The notes under the pieces are model-generated. The model searched no databases, was not told the DNA's origin, and saw nothing but the letters and a program-made list of their open reading frames with translations. A stretch of DNA of 64,000 nucleotides from Nemopilema nomurai. Taxonomy: Eukaryota; Cnidaria; Scyphozoa; Rhizostomeae; Rhizostomatidae. A program made the position numbers and the translations under genes. Numbering within the stretch: position 1 is the stretch's first letter; each line of letters begins with the position of its first letter. Location: NCBI GenBank assembly GCA_003864495.1, contig ML133401.1, positions 6,315,189 to 6,379,188 on the forward strand, written 5' to 3'. Below, piece after piece: positions 26,201 through 39,800 of the stretch.

Positions 26201-29200
26201 CTACCCGCTATTTTTGGTCGAAAATCTTTAAGACCACGCTGGGGATTTTTGCAATTGAGCAAGGGCTTGTTTTTCTTTGCAGGAAAACTGGTCTGCCTTT
26301 GCTCCGGACTTCAAAGAGCTTGATGAGAATGTGGAGTATGAGGAGAGGGAAAGCGAGTTTGATATTGTACGTTTTGCATTTAATTACTATTACAATCATG
26401 CTTTGCATTCAAGTCAGGGAAATGTTCCTTTACAAGGTTGAATTTTCATCCATGTTTGAAGACCGTATATCCAACTTTTTGTTCAGCCAAAGTTAGTTCT
26501 TGGTTTATGACACTATGAAAATTTTTCAGAAAGTGTCATTTATTTAGTGGTGCCCTGACCCAATTATCTCTTTGCGGAATACCGTAAGCGATTTCCTCTT
26601 TTATTGGACTTTCATATAAAAAGTACTTTTCTAGGACTTCCATAGGGCGCCGCATAGTTAAACGTATTTCTTTTAGTTTAAGGGGATTTTGATTTGTTAA
26701 ATTGATTTAAAAGGAAGATGAGGACAAGGTTGAGAGCGTGACAGAGCACCAACTCATTGATGACGTCGATGTGGATGTTGTCACAGTAGAAAAACCGTTT
26801 TATTGCAGTAGGTACGTGTGGTTAATTTTGTTGTTTGTTTGAAGGTTTGTAGTTAGAGAGTTGAAGATGCAAAAACAGACATTTTGAAACCATCGCCTTT
26901 TCCAGAAGTTCCTTCCTAGTTACAGATATTTTCACTAGTTTTACGAGTATCTAGTTCCTTTATGTCTAGTTCATTGGACATCCGCAGTGAATGGCTTTTA
27001 AATTTCTGTCATTTTTCAGCAATATACTTTATTCCTGTTTGCCCCATATTAAAGCACACTTTGATTAAAATATATTTTCTGTCTCGAATACGAATCTTGT
27101 TTCGGTTGTAGCGATGAAGATGAAGGAGGAGATAACTTGTATTTTCTCCCAGTTGCTCCAGAAATTGATGACCCAGAGGTAAACCCATTCCTCTTTCTGG
27201 AAATTGAAACGATTTCATCCTTAGTCTGTTGTAACCTTTAGTCGAGAGTGTCCAGAAAATTTCCAACAATTCAGGCTTATAATGTTTTGCTTCCTAATTC
27301 CATACTTTATTTATTCATAAAATATCTTACAAGTCTCGTTAATTATCAACGTGTCCTGTGGCGTTATGTAATTTGGTTTTCCCTCAGTGTCTGTTCTACT
27401 CTTTCTACTCTACGCTTTGCTATCATAGAGTTTGCCTGGAAATGACGTTGCCATATGCAATTAGATTTTGAAGCTGAGTCGAAAAGTGAAATAAAATTCT
27501 CAATTTTACAATGTTGTGATTTTTCTTTAACAACCCCACCATATATTGGAATATAGAGAATGTAAAAGAATAAGTTTCACTGTTGCGTAAATAAAGTTAA
27601 CTCCTTCATATATCTGTTAGGGAGAAATCCCAGCATTTGATGCTGAACAACAAAATATACAAAAACCAATGTCACCAAATCAAGAAGAGGCCATGAAAGA
27701 AATCAAGAGAGAGAGCAGCATGTACGATGAAAATGGACTTGGAAGCCCCACCAACAAAAGGCCTAAGATTGTCGATGTGTGCATCAATGGTGAATCCTTC
27801 GAACAAATATCAGGTGAGCTTCTGCTCTGCTGTTAATATCTACAGATGATTGGTGCTTTTATTATCGTAAATCCCCCTGACATTTGTGCAGTGCTATCCA
27901 AAACTCGCTGGTGAGCAACATTGTCACGAGCTTCTATTTGCGCGGCTGTTACTTAACAATTTCGTGTGGAAGAAGGACTATTGAATCAAGAGAGGCTATT
28001 GAATTGGATTTCTACAATGGGCTAATCCGGATTGACAGGAATATCGGCCTATTTGTAATTACTTCGTAAAAGCCCTTTGTTTCTGTAGAAATGATATTCA
28101 TCTTATGCTGCCTAATCGGCTAAAAAGTTAATTGTATCCATCGGTTTTATGTACGAACGTGCTATCAAAACACCTCAATCGTTCCAAGATTATCACAAGC
28201 TTGATTTCGAGGGGCCCGGATTAGAAATCGTCTCCCTACCTAGAAACTCCAATCGCATCTGAAGGCAGGATCAAGTGGACCATGCTTGCATGCAGAATGA
28301 TCGAATCTGTGTGACAGCTTGCGTGCTATTATTGTGAGAGGTTTACGACGATAATCTCTAGGGTGCTTCCTTGGTTGAAGTCTATTTCAAATGCTAATAA
28401 ACAGTAGGCTTTACGCGAAATCTGGCTGATGAATGATTAACAATTGTTAATTAAACATTAGAAGTTATATTTTTGTCGCTTTATGCCTTTTATCCGGTCT
28501 TTTCCGTCAATTATAGTAGATTACAAGGCTGGTGATGTCCCGCATCTTAAATTCTGTTATCTCAGGATAACATGCCAAAATGTTTTTCAAAATTAAGGTC
28601 GTTCTTTACTGGTTCAGTAGACTCAGCGGTCGAAATGGGCATCTCCATTTACCACCTGATCCAAGGCTACGCCAATTACTCGTGGGTGACATGGGAGCCT
28701 TTGATTCGGTCTAATAAGCACCCGTCGTTGTCATTGGCCAAGAAATTACTATGACCTTGTTTGGTTTTGCAAAAGAAACGGCAAAATTAATTTTATTAGC
28801 CATTCTCTGTTTTTGTTGGCAATAAATGATTCTGGATCTTCATGTAGTTGCTTCCAAGTTTATCCTCTGCAATTTAGCCTGTTTACAAAGAAGTCCTAGT
28901 TACAAGCAGTTTTTTTATGTTTTCATCGTTTTTTTTTCGAGAAAGTACTTTATTGACAATTTAAGGAAAGCCTAAAGCTTGATGCTTTTTTATGTGAAGC
29001 CCCTGAAGAAGTTTTATTTGAATTTCGAGTTCATAGATTATATTGTATCGGAGGTAAAAGAATCGGAATAAAACTGATGTCACAGAAGTTGCGAATAGAG
29101 CGTACAATTATAAGAAAATACGAAACCTGTTTTTGGCGGCATTTCGAAAAGCATTGGGAATAATAGCTAGAAGTGTTCAAGATTCTGGCTTTTGCGGCCT

Positions 29201-29928
29201 TAAAGAATTGAAAAGAAAATAACAGTTTCATCTTAAGGAAGCAAATGGAAGTTTCATCTCTCGAGGAGGTAGAATTTTGTCGTGACTGACCTCATTCGCT
29301 GAAGCGCTTGAAAAATCCATTTTCATCGTCATATTGCAGGCAGATATTTCAGAAATGTATAATATTTATTATTTGTTTAGTTTAGCAAATATTTGAATGA
29401 TTTTATTTAATAGTCTGAAATCCCATTTGATCTTCATATTCCAGACAAATGTTTTAACAATAAATATTATTTATCTATTTATTTATTTTTGTTTACTTTT
29501 TATTATTCATTTTTTGAGCAGATATTTGAATGATATTATCTATAGGTTTGAAGAACCCATTTTCATCTTCATATTCCTGAAAAATGTTTTTATTTATTTT
29601 TTATTTATTTATTCATTTATTTGAGCAGATATTTGAATGATATTATTTGTTAGTTTCAAAACCCCATTTTCCTCTTCATATTGCAGACAAATCCAACCAG
29701 GAAAGAAACAACAAACAAAAACGTGATAGTCAAAAACAGAAGAAGCCCGGGTCTAAGAAATTGTCATCGAATCGATCGAAAAGGTATGACAATGATGATG
29801 AAAACTCCCAGGAGGTTCCAGAGACTGCTCTTCGCTCCGACAGCCAGTCCAAAGAAGAAGATTTTAGGAGTGAGGCTACGGAAGTCAATAAAGGACAGGT
29901 TGTTCCAAACGAGGCTTCAAATCGCTAA
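20248..29928 (+). CDS. RBBP5: RBBP5, WD40 subunit of COMPASS/MLL H3K4 methyltransferase
   Basis: Exons: 20248-20266, 20725-20750, 21080-21252, 21418-21558, 21897-21984, 22267-22338, 22866-22895, 24070-24152, 24549-24668, 25062-25114, 25409-25509, 25898-25969, 26283-26366, 26714-26811, 27112-27178, 27621-27813, 29687-29928. All phases agree and give 553 codons, close to vertebrate RBBP5 (about 540). Recognised by its WD40 blocks ([58 protein letters not shown]) and by the acidic hinge with [20 protein letters not shown] and ESEFDIEDEDK. From family knowledge that hinge contacts ASH2L and activates the MLL SET domain, and the seven-bladed propeller binds chromatin and WDR5-MLL. The C-terminal tail is Lys/Ser/Gln-rich and much less conserved. 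The start is taken at the second of two adjacent ATGs (20245 and 20248) because MDLEL fits the family N-terminus. Nuclear. Confidence 0.97.
22445..22680 (-). mobile_element. tRNA-derived SINE in RBBP5 intron 6
   Basis: Read on the minus strand, TGGTTCAGTGG (22661-22671) matches the RNA polymerase III A box and GGTTCGAGTCC (22617-22627) matches the B box, at tRNA-like spacing. The T-arm and acceptor positions do not pair well, so this is not a working tRNA gene. About 150 bases of unrelated body follow, ending in a short ATAGA/ATACAA-type tail at about 22445-22470. The order head, body, simple tail is that of a SINE. Target-site duplications were not clear. Confidence 0.75.
23233..23709. mobile_element. 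hAT-like non-autonomous transposon (MITE), 477 bp, in RBBP5 intron 7
   Basis: The ends are perfect 12-bp inverted repeats, CAGGCCTCTCCG at 23233-23244 and its complement at 23698-23709. A second inverted pair, TAAGGCGCGCG, lies just inside (about 23247-23257 and 23642-23652). The element ends are rich in GCGC motifs inside an AT-rich intron, and there is no ORF. A CAG start with subterminal repeats is typical of hAT elements. The flanking 8-mers (TGTTATTG and ATTATTTG) are similar but not identical, so the target duplication is either decayed or absent. Confidence 0.8.
25337..25398 (+). repeat. Imperfect GATTGATC / GATTGACT repeat
   Basis: About 60 bases of alternating GATTGATC and GATTGACT-type units, ending just before the acceptor of the RBBP5 exon at 25409. 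It occupies the place of the usual polypyrimidine tract. Confidence 0.75.
29310..29686 (+). repeat. Four-copy repeat carrying a splice-acceptor module
   Basis: The segment CCCATTTTCATCTTCATATTGCAG occurs four times in variant form, with the TCNTCATATT core at 29326, 29431, 29566 and 29673, spaced 105 to 135 bases. The third and fourth copies share a leader, GAGCAGATATTTGAATGATA. Only the last copy joins the final RBBP5 exon in frame. T- and A-rich spacers of the TTATTTAT type separate the copies. Confidence 0.8.
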
Positions 29929-32900
29929 TTGCTTTGTAGGATTGCCTTTTACAGGGATACGGGAGGTAGGAGATTTGAGCTGCGGGTTTTCAAAAAATTC
30001 TCGGGGAAACAGAGAAAAATTTATGGACACGCTGTTTTTGGTTATTCAGTTGCCATCCATAGTTTGTGTATTTAACTGTTTTTCGATTGTGGACTCGATA
30101 ATCTCGAACAGCCCCTGCTCTCGATGTAATTAACTTTAATAATTTGATTCCTCAGCACTTGTATCATAGTTTTGTTAATCAATCTTTCTGAAGTACGAGA
30201 TAAAAGTTTATCGACGAATGACGATCTTTCAAATTTACTTCTTGATGAAGGTCCTTTCTGTGGCCTTGCAATGTAACTTGTCACCGGGTTTCGATGTTCA
30301 CCGAAAAAGTGTCATTCATGTGTCAAAAATCTTGCTCCAAACTTCATTTGAGCGATCTGTTATGAAAGCCCATTCATGACCACTAGTTTGCGATCATGTG
30401 GAAAGGTAAGCATTTAGATATTGTTACCTCCGCAAGAGGGTGCGGTATTTTGATTTCGCCTTCCACGTAAACATTACTGTGAGGTATTATTACTATTGCT
30501 ACGATTTTAAAAGTCTTCTTTCTTTTTCCTTTGGTCTATCGTTCTCTTTGCAAATACAACAGTGATTAGCATATGTACCATAATACAATTCATTTTTGCT
30601 GTTTTCATTCAACACTCTATAAGCCTGTTTTCCAAACAGTTTCTTGACCACCTTCACTGTCGATAATCGGCAGAATATGGTTGGCAGAAGAATGCGTGTT
30701 TTGATTAATTACTCAAAGTTGTGGCTCGATGCTTAATTTTGCTACTGGTAATATTATTTACCTCATAATCAGTTCTTGTACTGTTGTTTTGAAAACTGCT
30801 TGCTTTTTGCTTAAGGTTGGCTAGGTTGTTTTGTCCAAAGGAACTGATAAAGACTTGTAAGAAAATCCTTGTAATTAACACTCTTCCTTAAGATATTCTC
30901 ATACGGATTGTCATCTGTCAAGTGAGGCCACCACCGCACTTGTAACCTCTCACGCTATGCCGTCTCAAAAGACTGCTATTCTTTTCACAATTTCTTGAAA
31001 ACTGTAGAGGAAACCTGTCCCTTGGATTTCTTAATGTCCTGATATACTCATTACTTATTTATTAATGTCTAGTTTTTCTATCGATTGCTTTAATATGCTC
31101 TATTCTCTCAAATAGCATAATGGTTTATGAACAACCTTTTCACGAACAAAGAAGGAATTATTAGTCATTGCAAAACGAAAACTCGGTCATAATTAACGTA
31201 TAAACTATAACATTTTGTTTACTTTTCTTGTTGTTATGATGCAGAAGCAATATTGCAATCAATGAATCACGTGAAGCATATTTGTTCAATGGCATTTTTG
31301 GCTGAGTTCGTACATGCAGATACGTTGCCATTTCGCTTGGTTGAGTTACAAAGAGTAGGACCTATAGTCGAGACAACATCACGCCAAACCATGTCCTTAT
31401 GATCATATTAAAGCTGCCTATCTGCAAAAATCTTTTGAAGAACAGGATACTGCTTCGAAATATAGTTATCTGCAATGAAATTCAACAGCCTGTTAAGGGC
31501 TCATTGGGATTCTTTTGAGATATGTTATGTTCTACTTCGATTAGGAAACTACTTGTTTAGTTCTTCAAAGGTATCTCCACTTGTCTGTCCTAACCATCAC
31601 AAATGCTTGTCTCTCATCCGTATGCAGATGATCTCCCTCATCAGACAGCATCGTATTCTAAAGGTGTCACTACCCCTCATCCGTCTGTTCGCTGCAGCAC
31701 TCCCCCAAGGTTTAGGCCTTTCTCTTGGCTTTAGTCCGGATTTCAACCACTACACAAGGCTTGACTCCTAGCTACGTATGTTACACATGACCCATATCAT
31801 CTCGCTCTATGGATTGGAGAAGTTTTATAGTGCCGAGAAACTATTTTAACATCTCGGAGAGTCATATGAGTAATTTGCAGAAGAACTAAAAAGCTGATGC
31901 TTGTTATGAGTGGTTAAAGCATCAAAACTTAACCAAATTACAATTTACATTTCATAAGCAGATTTTAAAAGTTGTTGCAGGGATTGTGTGGTGAGAATAA
32001 GGCTCTCATTTTGTTTTTTACAAAAGGCAAATATTCACTTTTTCAAGTATGAAGCAGATGAATTAACAAGAACTTTATGGACCAATTGAAAGCTGCTTGA
32101 GCGATCTTTGCCACTAGACCACCAATGAACATGCTGCAAATGCAGGTGCCCGTCTTATTAGCTTTCCTTAGAAAGAACAGCTCCTTTCATGTATAAGGGA
32201 GACCTGATAGAATAATTTCATATGAATTAAGATTATCTGACAGTTTCTCTCGTAGAATAGGGTAATTTCTCACTTGCAGAGTGATAGAATTACTTGTTTA
32301 ACAATCCAGCAGTTTTAAATCTTCTGCAATTTATCCTGTTATAGTCCTTACTCGCAAACGTCTCCTCGACAAGCCACAACACCTATGCACGCAGCATCCA
32401 GTTCATGGTCTAGAATTCTCGTTCTCTTTCTAACAAGCAGCATCTGCTCGCTCAATAGTTTTGATTAGCAGTCTTAAATATTGGGCCTGATTTCACGCTT
32501 CAAATCAGGCTGCTCTTGAAGAATCCGTAAAAGATCAGATTCTTTTGTAAGTAGATAATTAAAATCAGGTATTTAATCACTGCTTGCCATAAGATTATTC
32601 CTAAGCACATTGCATTACGTTTTTGGCGGTAAATTTCTCCATTTCATCTTTTCTTTTGACTAGCACATATTGTCTTTGAAATAACTGTCTTCAGCTGTCT
32701 CTAGTCGCTGTCCTTCACTAATCACATCTTCTAAGATTCTTAATTCAACTTTGTACATCACAAAATTATTTCCAGCATCACCTCGTAAGCTAGTTTTTAA
32801 ACCGCTTTGCCCATTAGCCCGAATGCGTTATATGTCCTCTCATTATTTACTTTGCCTCAATTAAAACGTACTGATTATCTCTGCCAGGAGCTGTTCCATG

Positions 32901-33849
32901 AGTACGTAACGCAGCTTCTTGTCTTTGAAACTAAGATTTTGCTTCATGACGAGATCCCTAAGTTGCATGAATTTAATTGAGTGATATATCTATTACAGAC
33001 TACTGCAACGCATGTCTGATTAAAAGCCCAAATAAAATCTTACACATAACTCTGCTGTTAGAATTGATTTCCTTTGTGTCCCTATTGGGGTGAGCAGACG
33101 TCTTCAATGTGTGTCGAAAGCACAGACTGCTGTCGCTAGCAAACAAAAGGTTGCTGAAGTAAAATCCTGGTTGCATTCGACATAACTCCGGGCAGTTTAT
33201 TAAACACTATGCTGTGTATGTTGATGTCCGTCTCAAATTCAAGCAAATAACTCCATGTCAAGCATCAACTGCGCTATCCTAGAAGGTTGTCCATCTAGAT
33301 GGTCCTGATACGCCGGTCATCGCTCGTTTTCACTTGAAGCTCGCTGGTACGAAGCTAAGCAGGATGCTGCAATTTCTGATGCTTTTCACGATGCCTAACC
33401 GGCAAGAAAATAGAAATAACATTGTTGAGCCTAATGTGCATATTGCATCACAAGACTGTACGCTAGACTTTATGGAGAGTCATCTCTTGTCCTTCTTAAT
33501 CACTGAACCCTTTAACAGGACCGTTGGATGATAGATTAAAACTATAATGACCGATCAGTTAAAATTCTGTAATAAAAGACTCTGTTTGTTGCCTTTCGCC
33601 AAATTGATGCGCTGAATCCGAAAAATACCGCGAAATTCTCATTTTGAGCCGTTCAATTGCACAAAATCGCAATTGAACTTCGAATTTTAGCAATTTTTTT
33701 CAAAAAAAGCGTGTAGGAAAGAGTCTGGAATGAGGTAATCTGTGATAAAGAAAGAGTTTTTTATTCAATTTTTAACGATGCTCCTTCAGTTGCAGATTTA
33801 CAAATTTACTAAAATAAGGGACAGTTACATATGAAACATAATAAAAACA

Positions 33850-34410
33850 AAATAAACTTTAAACTGGTCTGCCAGGGGGTCATTCTAGGAAACTCTTATT
33901 TCTGTGTAGATTTTACTTTTTGTTCAAGAGATAGGTTTTCATTTTGCGCCTAAAAAGGCCCGGTCATATGTCACAACCTTTTCAAAACTTAATCATGCAG
34001 CTGGTATTTGATCTTAATAGGGGCTGATTCAATAAGGTAAATGGCCCTATACTGTATCATTTGCAATGCCCCAAATCAGGTTTCCATACCTAAGGTGCTT
34101 GGTACGTTAGACACAACTGTGATTGTGGCAGTATTTCTCTGAGTCTTTTGATAGAATTGAGAAACCTTCAGTTTCCGTTTTACTTTTTATATTGTTGATC
34201 AAGAAAGACTCTCCTCTATTAAAAGTCCTAAATATTTTGTCTTGTTTACCCTCTTAATTTCATCCCCGGCAGTTTTTATGTTGCCAATTTAAGAGATTAT
34301 GCTTAGTTGTTCCCACTACCAAGAAGGTTGCATTCGCATTGGACTACGTTGAGTTTATTTTGTTTTAACCATTCCATGATCCTCTCTAACTCCCTTTTCA
34401 GGTCTTCTAG
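33850..34410 (-). mobile_element. Decayed non-LTR retrotransposon reverse transcriptase fragment
   Basis: On the minus strand, broken frames read in order like the C-terminal half of a CR1/Jockey-type reverse transcriptase: DLKRELERIMEWLKQNKLN (from about 34408), then TKYLGLLIEESLS (about 34240-34200), then an LTYQA / GNLIWG-like block (about 34100-34060). Each piece is separated by stops and frameshifts, so it is a pseudogene fragment. The T- and A-rich sequence near 33840 could be its 3' tail. Clade assignment is uncertain. Confidence 0.65.
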
Positions 34411-36773
34411 AAGTTGTAAAGGATTTACACTGAAATGAAAGATCTTTCGCAAATCTTTCTAAGTGCACGAATATGAGATTAAATTTGAGCTTTCTACTTT
34501 ACATAGTCTTAAAATACAAGTAAATTCTGGAAATGGTTAAAGAACCCTCTGAAATGAATCTATAATATAAAGGAAGCTTTATATTTGTATTTTCTAATGT
34601 TTTTGTTTTACTTACTTCAAATTTATGAGATTGAAATTAACGGATTTGTGCGTCATTATCAAAATCTTAAAGTGCACGAGTAAAAGAAGCAAAATTTGCA
34701 AAGTTACAAGAAAGCAAAATTGAATGGGATTGCAACTGGCAGTGGTAGTCATTTTTAGCTTGAAATCTATAAATTTGACTACTTTTCAACTACCTCCAAA
34801 TGCCCGATGAAACCATGGAGATTTGCCAAAAAAATCAAATTGGGAGTATCATATGAAGTTTGTCAGCTTGGAGTTTCATCATTTGCTGATTTTATCATTA
34901 TGAAAACCAGTTCTGAATTTACTTAATGTTGTTTCTTTTTACTGGCCATCCACCACTGTTGACACCCGTCTACGAACTATGCTACTTGTGCCTAAAGTTG
35001 TGACAGCTGTAAGCTCCTGGCGAACCCCCTAGGCAATGGGATGCCAAGAATCTTCCTCTAAGCCACAATCGCGATTGCTTAGTTGCGTTGGTCAAGAAGA
35101 CAAAGTATTGGCAGGAATAAAAGCTACGTCATTTAGAGCCATGGGGGCCTAGTACTAAGTAATACAGCTGTGAGAGCTCTTTTAAAGCCTTCCTATTACA
35201 ATCATATTGCAAGCAAACAATTTGAAAATAGAAAATAGAAAAGGTTTTAGTCCCTCTATTCTAGGGTTGTGACAAGGTCCAATTTGAGAATGGCAGAAGT
35301 GAATTGTGCTTGCGATGAAGGCCTTGGCCGAACCATTCTCTAAAAGTAGCAGAGATGTCTTTGTGCCAAAACGCTTCAAGAACGGTCATTATATTGTCAG
35401 TATTATTGTATTGCTTAAATGCATAAATTGATGAATGACTAACAAAAGTGTTGATCGTTAATCAAGCTTAGCCTCTATTCTGTTGATCGTCATAACTGAG
35501 ATTTAACACCACTCGCTCTATTCAATCACTCCTTCGCAGGAGCTAATCAGTGTGGATGCAATCCATATCTCCTAAGAACACACCTTTAATTAGCCAGCAA
35601 AGCCATTCGCACGTTGGCCACCATAGCTAATTTCACTTCAGACTCATAACAAAAACGTATGTGGCCCTGCTCATCACTTGAATACCTCATTCATAATTCA
35701 TCACTGTAATCGTAAACCTGGTCTTGACAAAGCCTATTTTTCTTAGCTTATATCAGGCCCTCACTCATTACCATGTGTTTAAGTTATTCATGCCTTTTAG
35801 AATAAAACCAACAGTGGGTCTTCTAATGGATCGCTCGCAAAGGCAATCAACAGAGGACAGCAGTGGATATCGGAAGCTCAGGCAAATACTCGCATTCTCA
35901 TTCTGAAGGTATTTCGTCGAATTTTTCTTGTCCACTCTGCACAAGGGGAATGTTTTGGCTATCATCGTGATGCTTGCTAGGACTTGCTATGTGCAATGAT
36001 TAATGTTGCAAGCTTCTTCGCTTTTGCGTTTTAACAAGATATGAAACTCGCCTCGCACAGATAATCTCTACATTCTAACAAGCTAATGATTCTTTTTTAT
36101 TCCTGTTATTAGGAAGAAGGACCGACACCCTACTTTAATTTTATGTAAAATATGTTAAGGAAAACAGTTTTGACGGCTTTTTCGCTTCTCTTTGACACCT
36201 CTTAATGCCAATCGGGAACACGAATGAAAACTGTTTTGTGTTGATAATGCAATCATGCTAACTTGTATGGTACATGTTTTTAACGGTATTGTATAGGATA
36301 TGTCGCCTTAGAGAAATCGATTCTTGCCAAAAGGGAACCCTAATTGATTCCAGCGATCGCTTTAAAGTGCGTGTCTTCCTTCAAATGCGTTTAAGTAATT
36401 CTCGAAGTTTAGGAAGAACTATCGGCTCTGCCATTGTTCCACGACGAAAAAAGGAGTACTTTTATGAACAGAAAGGCTACTATTTGTTATTGTGCATGGT
36501 ACCGGCGATGAATCGTGGATGCAAAATGCCCTTATGAAGTACCTGTCTTTTTCAGATTGAAGTCCTCCTTGATTCTTTCATGTATATTGTTTTGCGAATT
36601 CTTATCTGCATCACACAGCGTGTTAGATATGACGTGTGCACGTGACATTAAATTTTATGACCAAAACATCAAATGGCACGGAAACAGGCGGCTGCTACAT
36701 GCTGATTTAGGAACAATTTCATATGCTTTATGGGGTCTCTAAAAGTTCCAATTAGGGACTGTTCTATTGAGAT

Positions 36774-36815
36774 GGTACCAAAGCATTTTGAGCCGGTGCC
36801 AAAGCATTTTGAGCC
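36774..36815 (+). repeat. 21-bp tandem duplication
   Basis: Two adjacent 21-base copies of GGTGCCAAAGCATTTTGAGCC that differ at one position. Confidence 0.9.
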
Positions 36816-39800
36816 GGTCGCTTTCTCGGCCATTTGACTCGGACTAGGAATCACACTGTCACGAGATCATATAAAAGGCCTCTCTCTAGATGTCATCAAC
36901 AATGCGAATAGTGATGTAGATATCAACTGGCAAATAGGCTTGGTTTGCACTGTCTAGCAACATGCCTTAATCAACATTTTTTCATGATAAATGCATGACA
37001 GAGCAGCAATAAACCAGAACTTTTGAGCAAAAGACAGTATTCCTCCGTCATGAAGCCATCAAGAGGATTCACAAGCAATTTTTAAAACGGGTAAGCTTTT
37101 CTTCATCGCGTTGAATCTGTAATGACATCTTGCAACCAACTTGCCTCAAGTCAGACTTGTGGCGTTTTGTTTAGCAAGAGCGAAATATTGATTTATGGAG
37201 GGTTGAGAAATCTACTGTCCCTGCGGTGGCGATTTGCGACGCACAATCATCAGAGACGTAACCTTAGCAACAATAGCCTTACGTTAATGATATCTCAGTT
37301 GAAAACCCCGGGGTTGTTGAGTAGGTTATTAAATATGGCGCTTACAATTATTGCATGCGGTCATCAAGATCGTGTTTCGTGGCTGCAGCCTATCTTTGTA
37401 AGACCCATCACTCCATATGCAAACGGAAAACTCCATTACAGTTTTGCAATATTGTATTTAACATCCAATGGAGTTCATCCCAGGAAATATCTATTATCTT
37501 GTCAGTTTTAACTAGACTAAAGATTTTGTGTGCATGCAAAGAAACAAGGTCACAAGGAAGCCGATCGTCTCTAATTTTGTCACATACATTCGGCTTCGCC
37601 AAATTGGATCTTGTAAGCAGGAATAGCGTTTGTCAGATTAAGCAATGAGCTGAAATCAAAGGCTTTTGATCTGAAGGCATCATTTCGTTTAATACTGCTA
37701 TTGATAGAAGCTTCTTATCCTGGTAGCCCAAGTTTAAAATTTTTACGAAATGTGTGTCGGTTATTCGCATTGTATTTTCAATTCATTTCACATCTTTATA
37801 AACAACATTCTCATCTGGTTAACGCTTTTAGCGTGATGAAATGGATATGATCTCTATATTGTTAAGAGTTGGCGTGAAAATCCGTACACCAACTGAAAGA
37901 ATCTCTGTTTGCACGAAGCTGATCCACACTGTAAGAGGCCTAAATCTGTTAAACAGTACACGGTAACTTAAATATTAATTCGAGCATCTTTGCCATTCAA
38001 CAGTGGACAAACAGTGCCCTCACAAATCTGAACACAGACTAAAAGAATCACTACCCAGAAATGAACAGCTGTTTATTGACTGGCAAGGCTTAAAATGACA
38101 CCATAAAAAAAAAGTTTCCGGACTTGAAGCAATTGATTACACCTGAATTTGTCATACTTCCTTGACCAGTCAAAAGCCTTTACAACTGCTTTTTGACAGA
38201 AGCACGTACGATCTTGTTTTTCTGTTAGCTTATATGTTTATGATATCAGAATGATCTTTAACAAAGCAATGTTTCATCAATAATTTGAAAAATTGACATC
38301 AACTGTTATCTTAGATGAGGTACAAATCCATTCTCTGTCCGTAATTTTTTGCTCTTTAAAGTTATTTTGTGGCAAAGATAGCTAACAAATTTAGCATGTG
38401 CGTCTTTTTGCATTCACTGCTTTTGAACGTCTGCCTGATCATCTATGTACGAGGCCTGAGTTTCAACTACCAAGTGCCGAGAAATGCAGGCGATTGCAAT
38501 GCTAACAGGATCCACCTGCCTTCTGTTTTATAAACATTCGGTGTTTGTAGGCTGAAAACCTCTTTAAAGCAGTCAAATCGCATTTTGTTTAAGGGGCTGA
38601 TTGCAATTTTCTTTCAAGTATTAGACGGGAAATTAATATTTGATTTCAATTAATTATTCATTTTGGGATAAACAATGTAGCTTCAAATTGTTATGGTGTC
38701 GGCTATTTCATACTTTCATTTCGTTTAAGCCATTTCTGCTGAACCGCTAGAAAATCTGGGAATGTTAGATTGGAGAGTCTCTTTGCTTTCTGCTAATGTT
38801 CATTTGCAATGCCTAAATGAAATCAATAACAACCTTGCCTTTTTATTGAAAGCCTTTTGAAGTAGGCAGAGTTTTTGCATAAGTTGTGCGCCAGCTATTC
38901 TTCAAGGTAATGTAAATAATCAACTTTCTTTTTGCTGTTACAAAAAGATTTGAGATCATCTATCTCCAAAAAGGGCAATCTTGCCCTTTAGAAATATTCC
39001 TTTAAACTGTTTAGAGCTGAAAATAAAAAATGTTTGAGTCATAATAATGAATCTTGGTCACCATTTTCACAAATGAAACACAGAAAGACTCTTCTTCACA
39101 CCCAGTTTCTACAGCAATGTTGATATTTTACATATCAAAACAATATTAGAGGCTAGCACCCAGCCAATGAGAATGAGAGTTTTCCCAGGGAATGAATGAT
39201 TGGAATGTAGTACCTTGTGACGTCATCAGTAAGAACTGTGATTCTCGTAAAACGCACTAGCTCTTTCTGCCGGATTTTTAACAGCCGTGCCTAAATCACT
39301 GCATTGCTAGCATTTTGAGCTGAATGAATTCATTCTCAATTTGACAAAGACAAATTCATCTTTAGGATTTTTGTCACGGAGCGAAAAGCTTCTGTCAACA
39401 TTAAAGTACCCGAATGAAACGTCCAATCTCTATGAATTGCTCTTGTACATCATTTAGATCATTAATCACTGCTATTGTTTTAAGCTAATACCATCCATAC
39501 TAGGATATCACATTTACCATAGAACGAATAGTAATTGATTGCAACTGAAACAGCAAATTTCGAACGTCAACTTTCCATTCTCTTCTTCTAACTTGAATTT
39601 CAGTTCATCAAAGTCAAGCAAGTAGTAAAAATGTAATAGATATATTACGGTATATAAGGTTTATAGGTTAATTTTAAATTATGAAATGCATGGCGAAAAA
39701 AATGAATGAAATGAGGTGTACGTGCCATTTCTGCAGGGCAGTGTTATTGGAACTCGTACTTCGTGACACATGGGCGGTTTTAATTCAGACCAAGTGAACT

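Noticed and set aside
37122..37648. Two overlapping ORFs of about 100-129 codons in the gene desert
   Set aside because: Composition looks random, frames overlap, and no domain or splice support was found.
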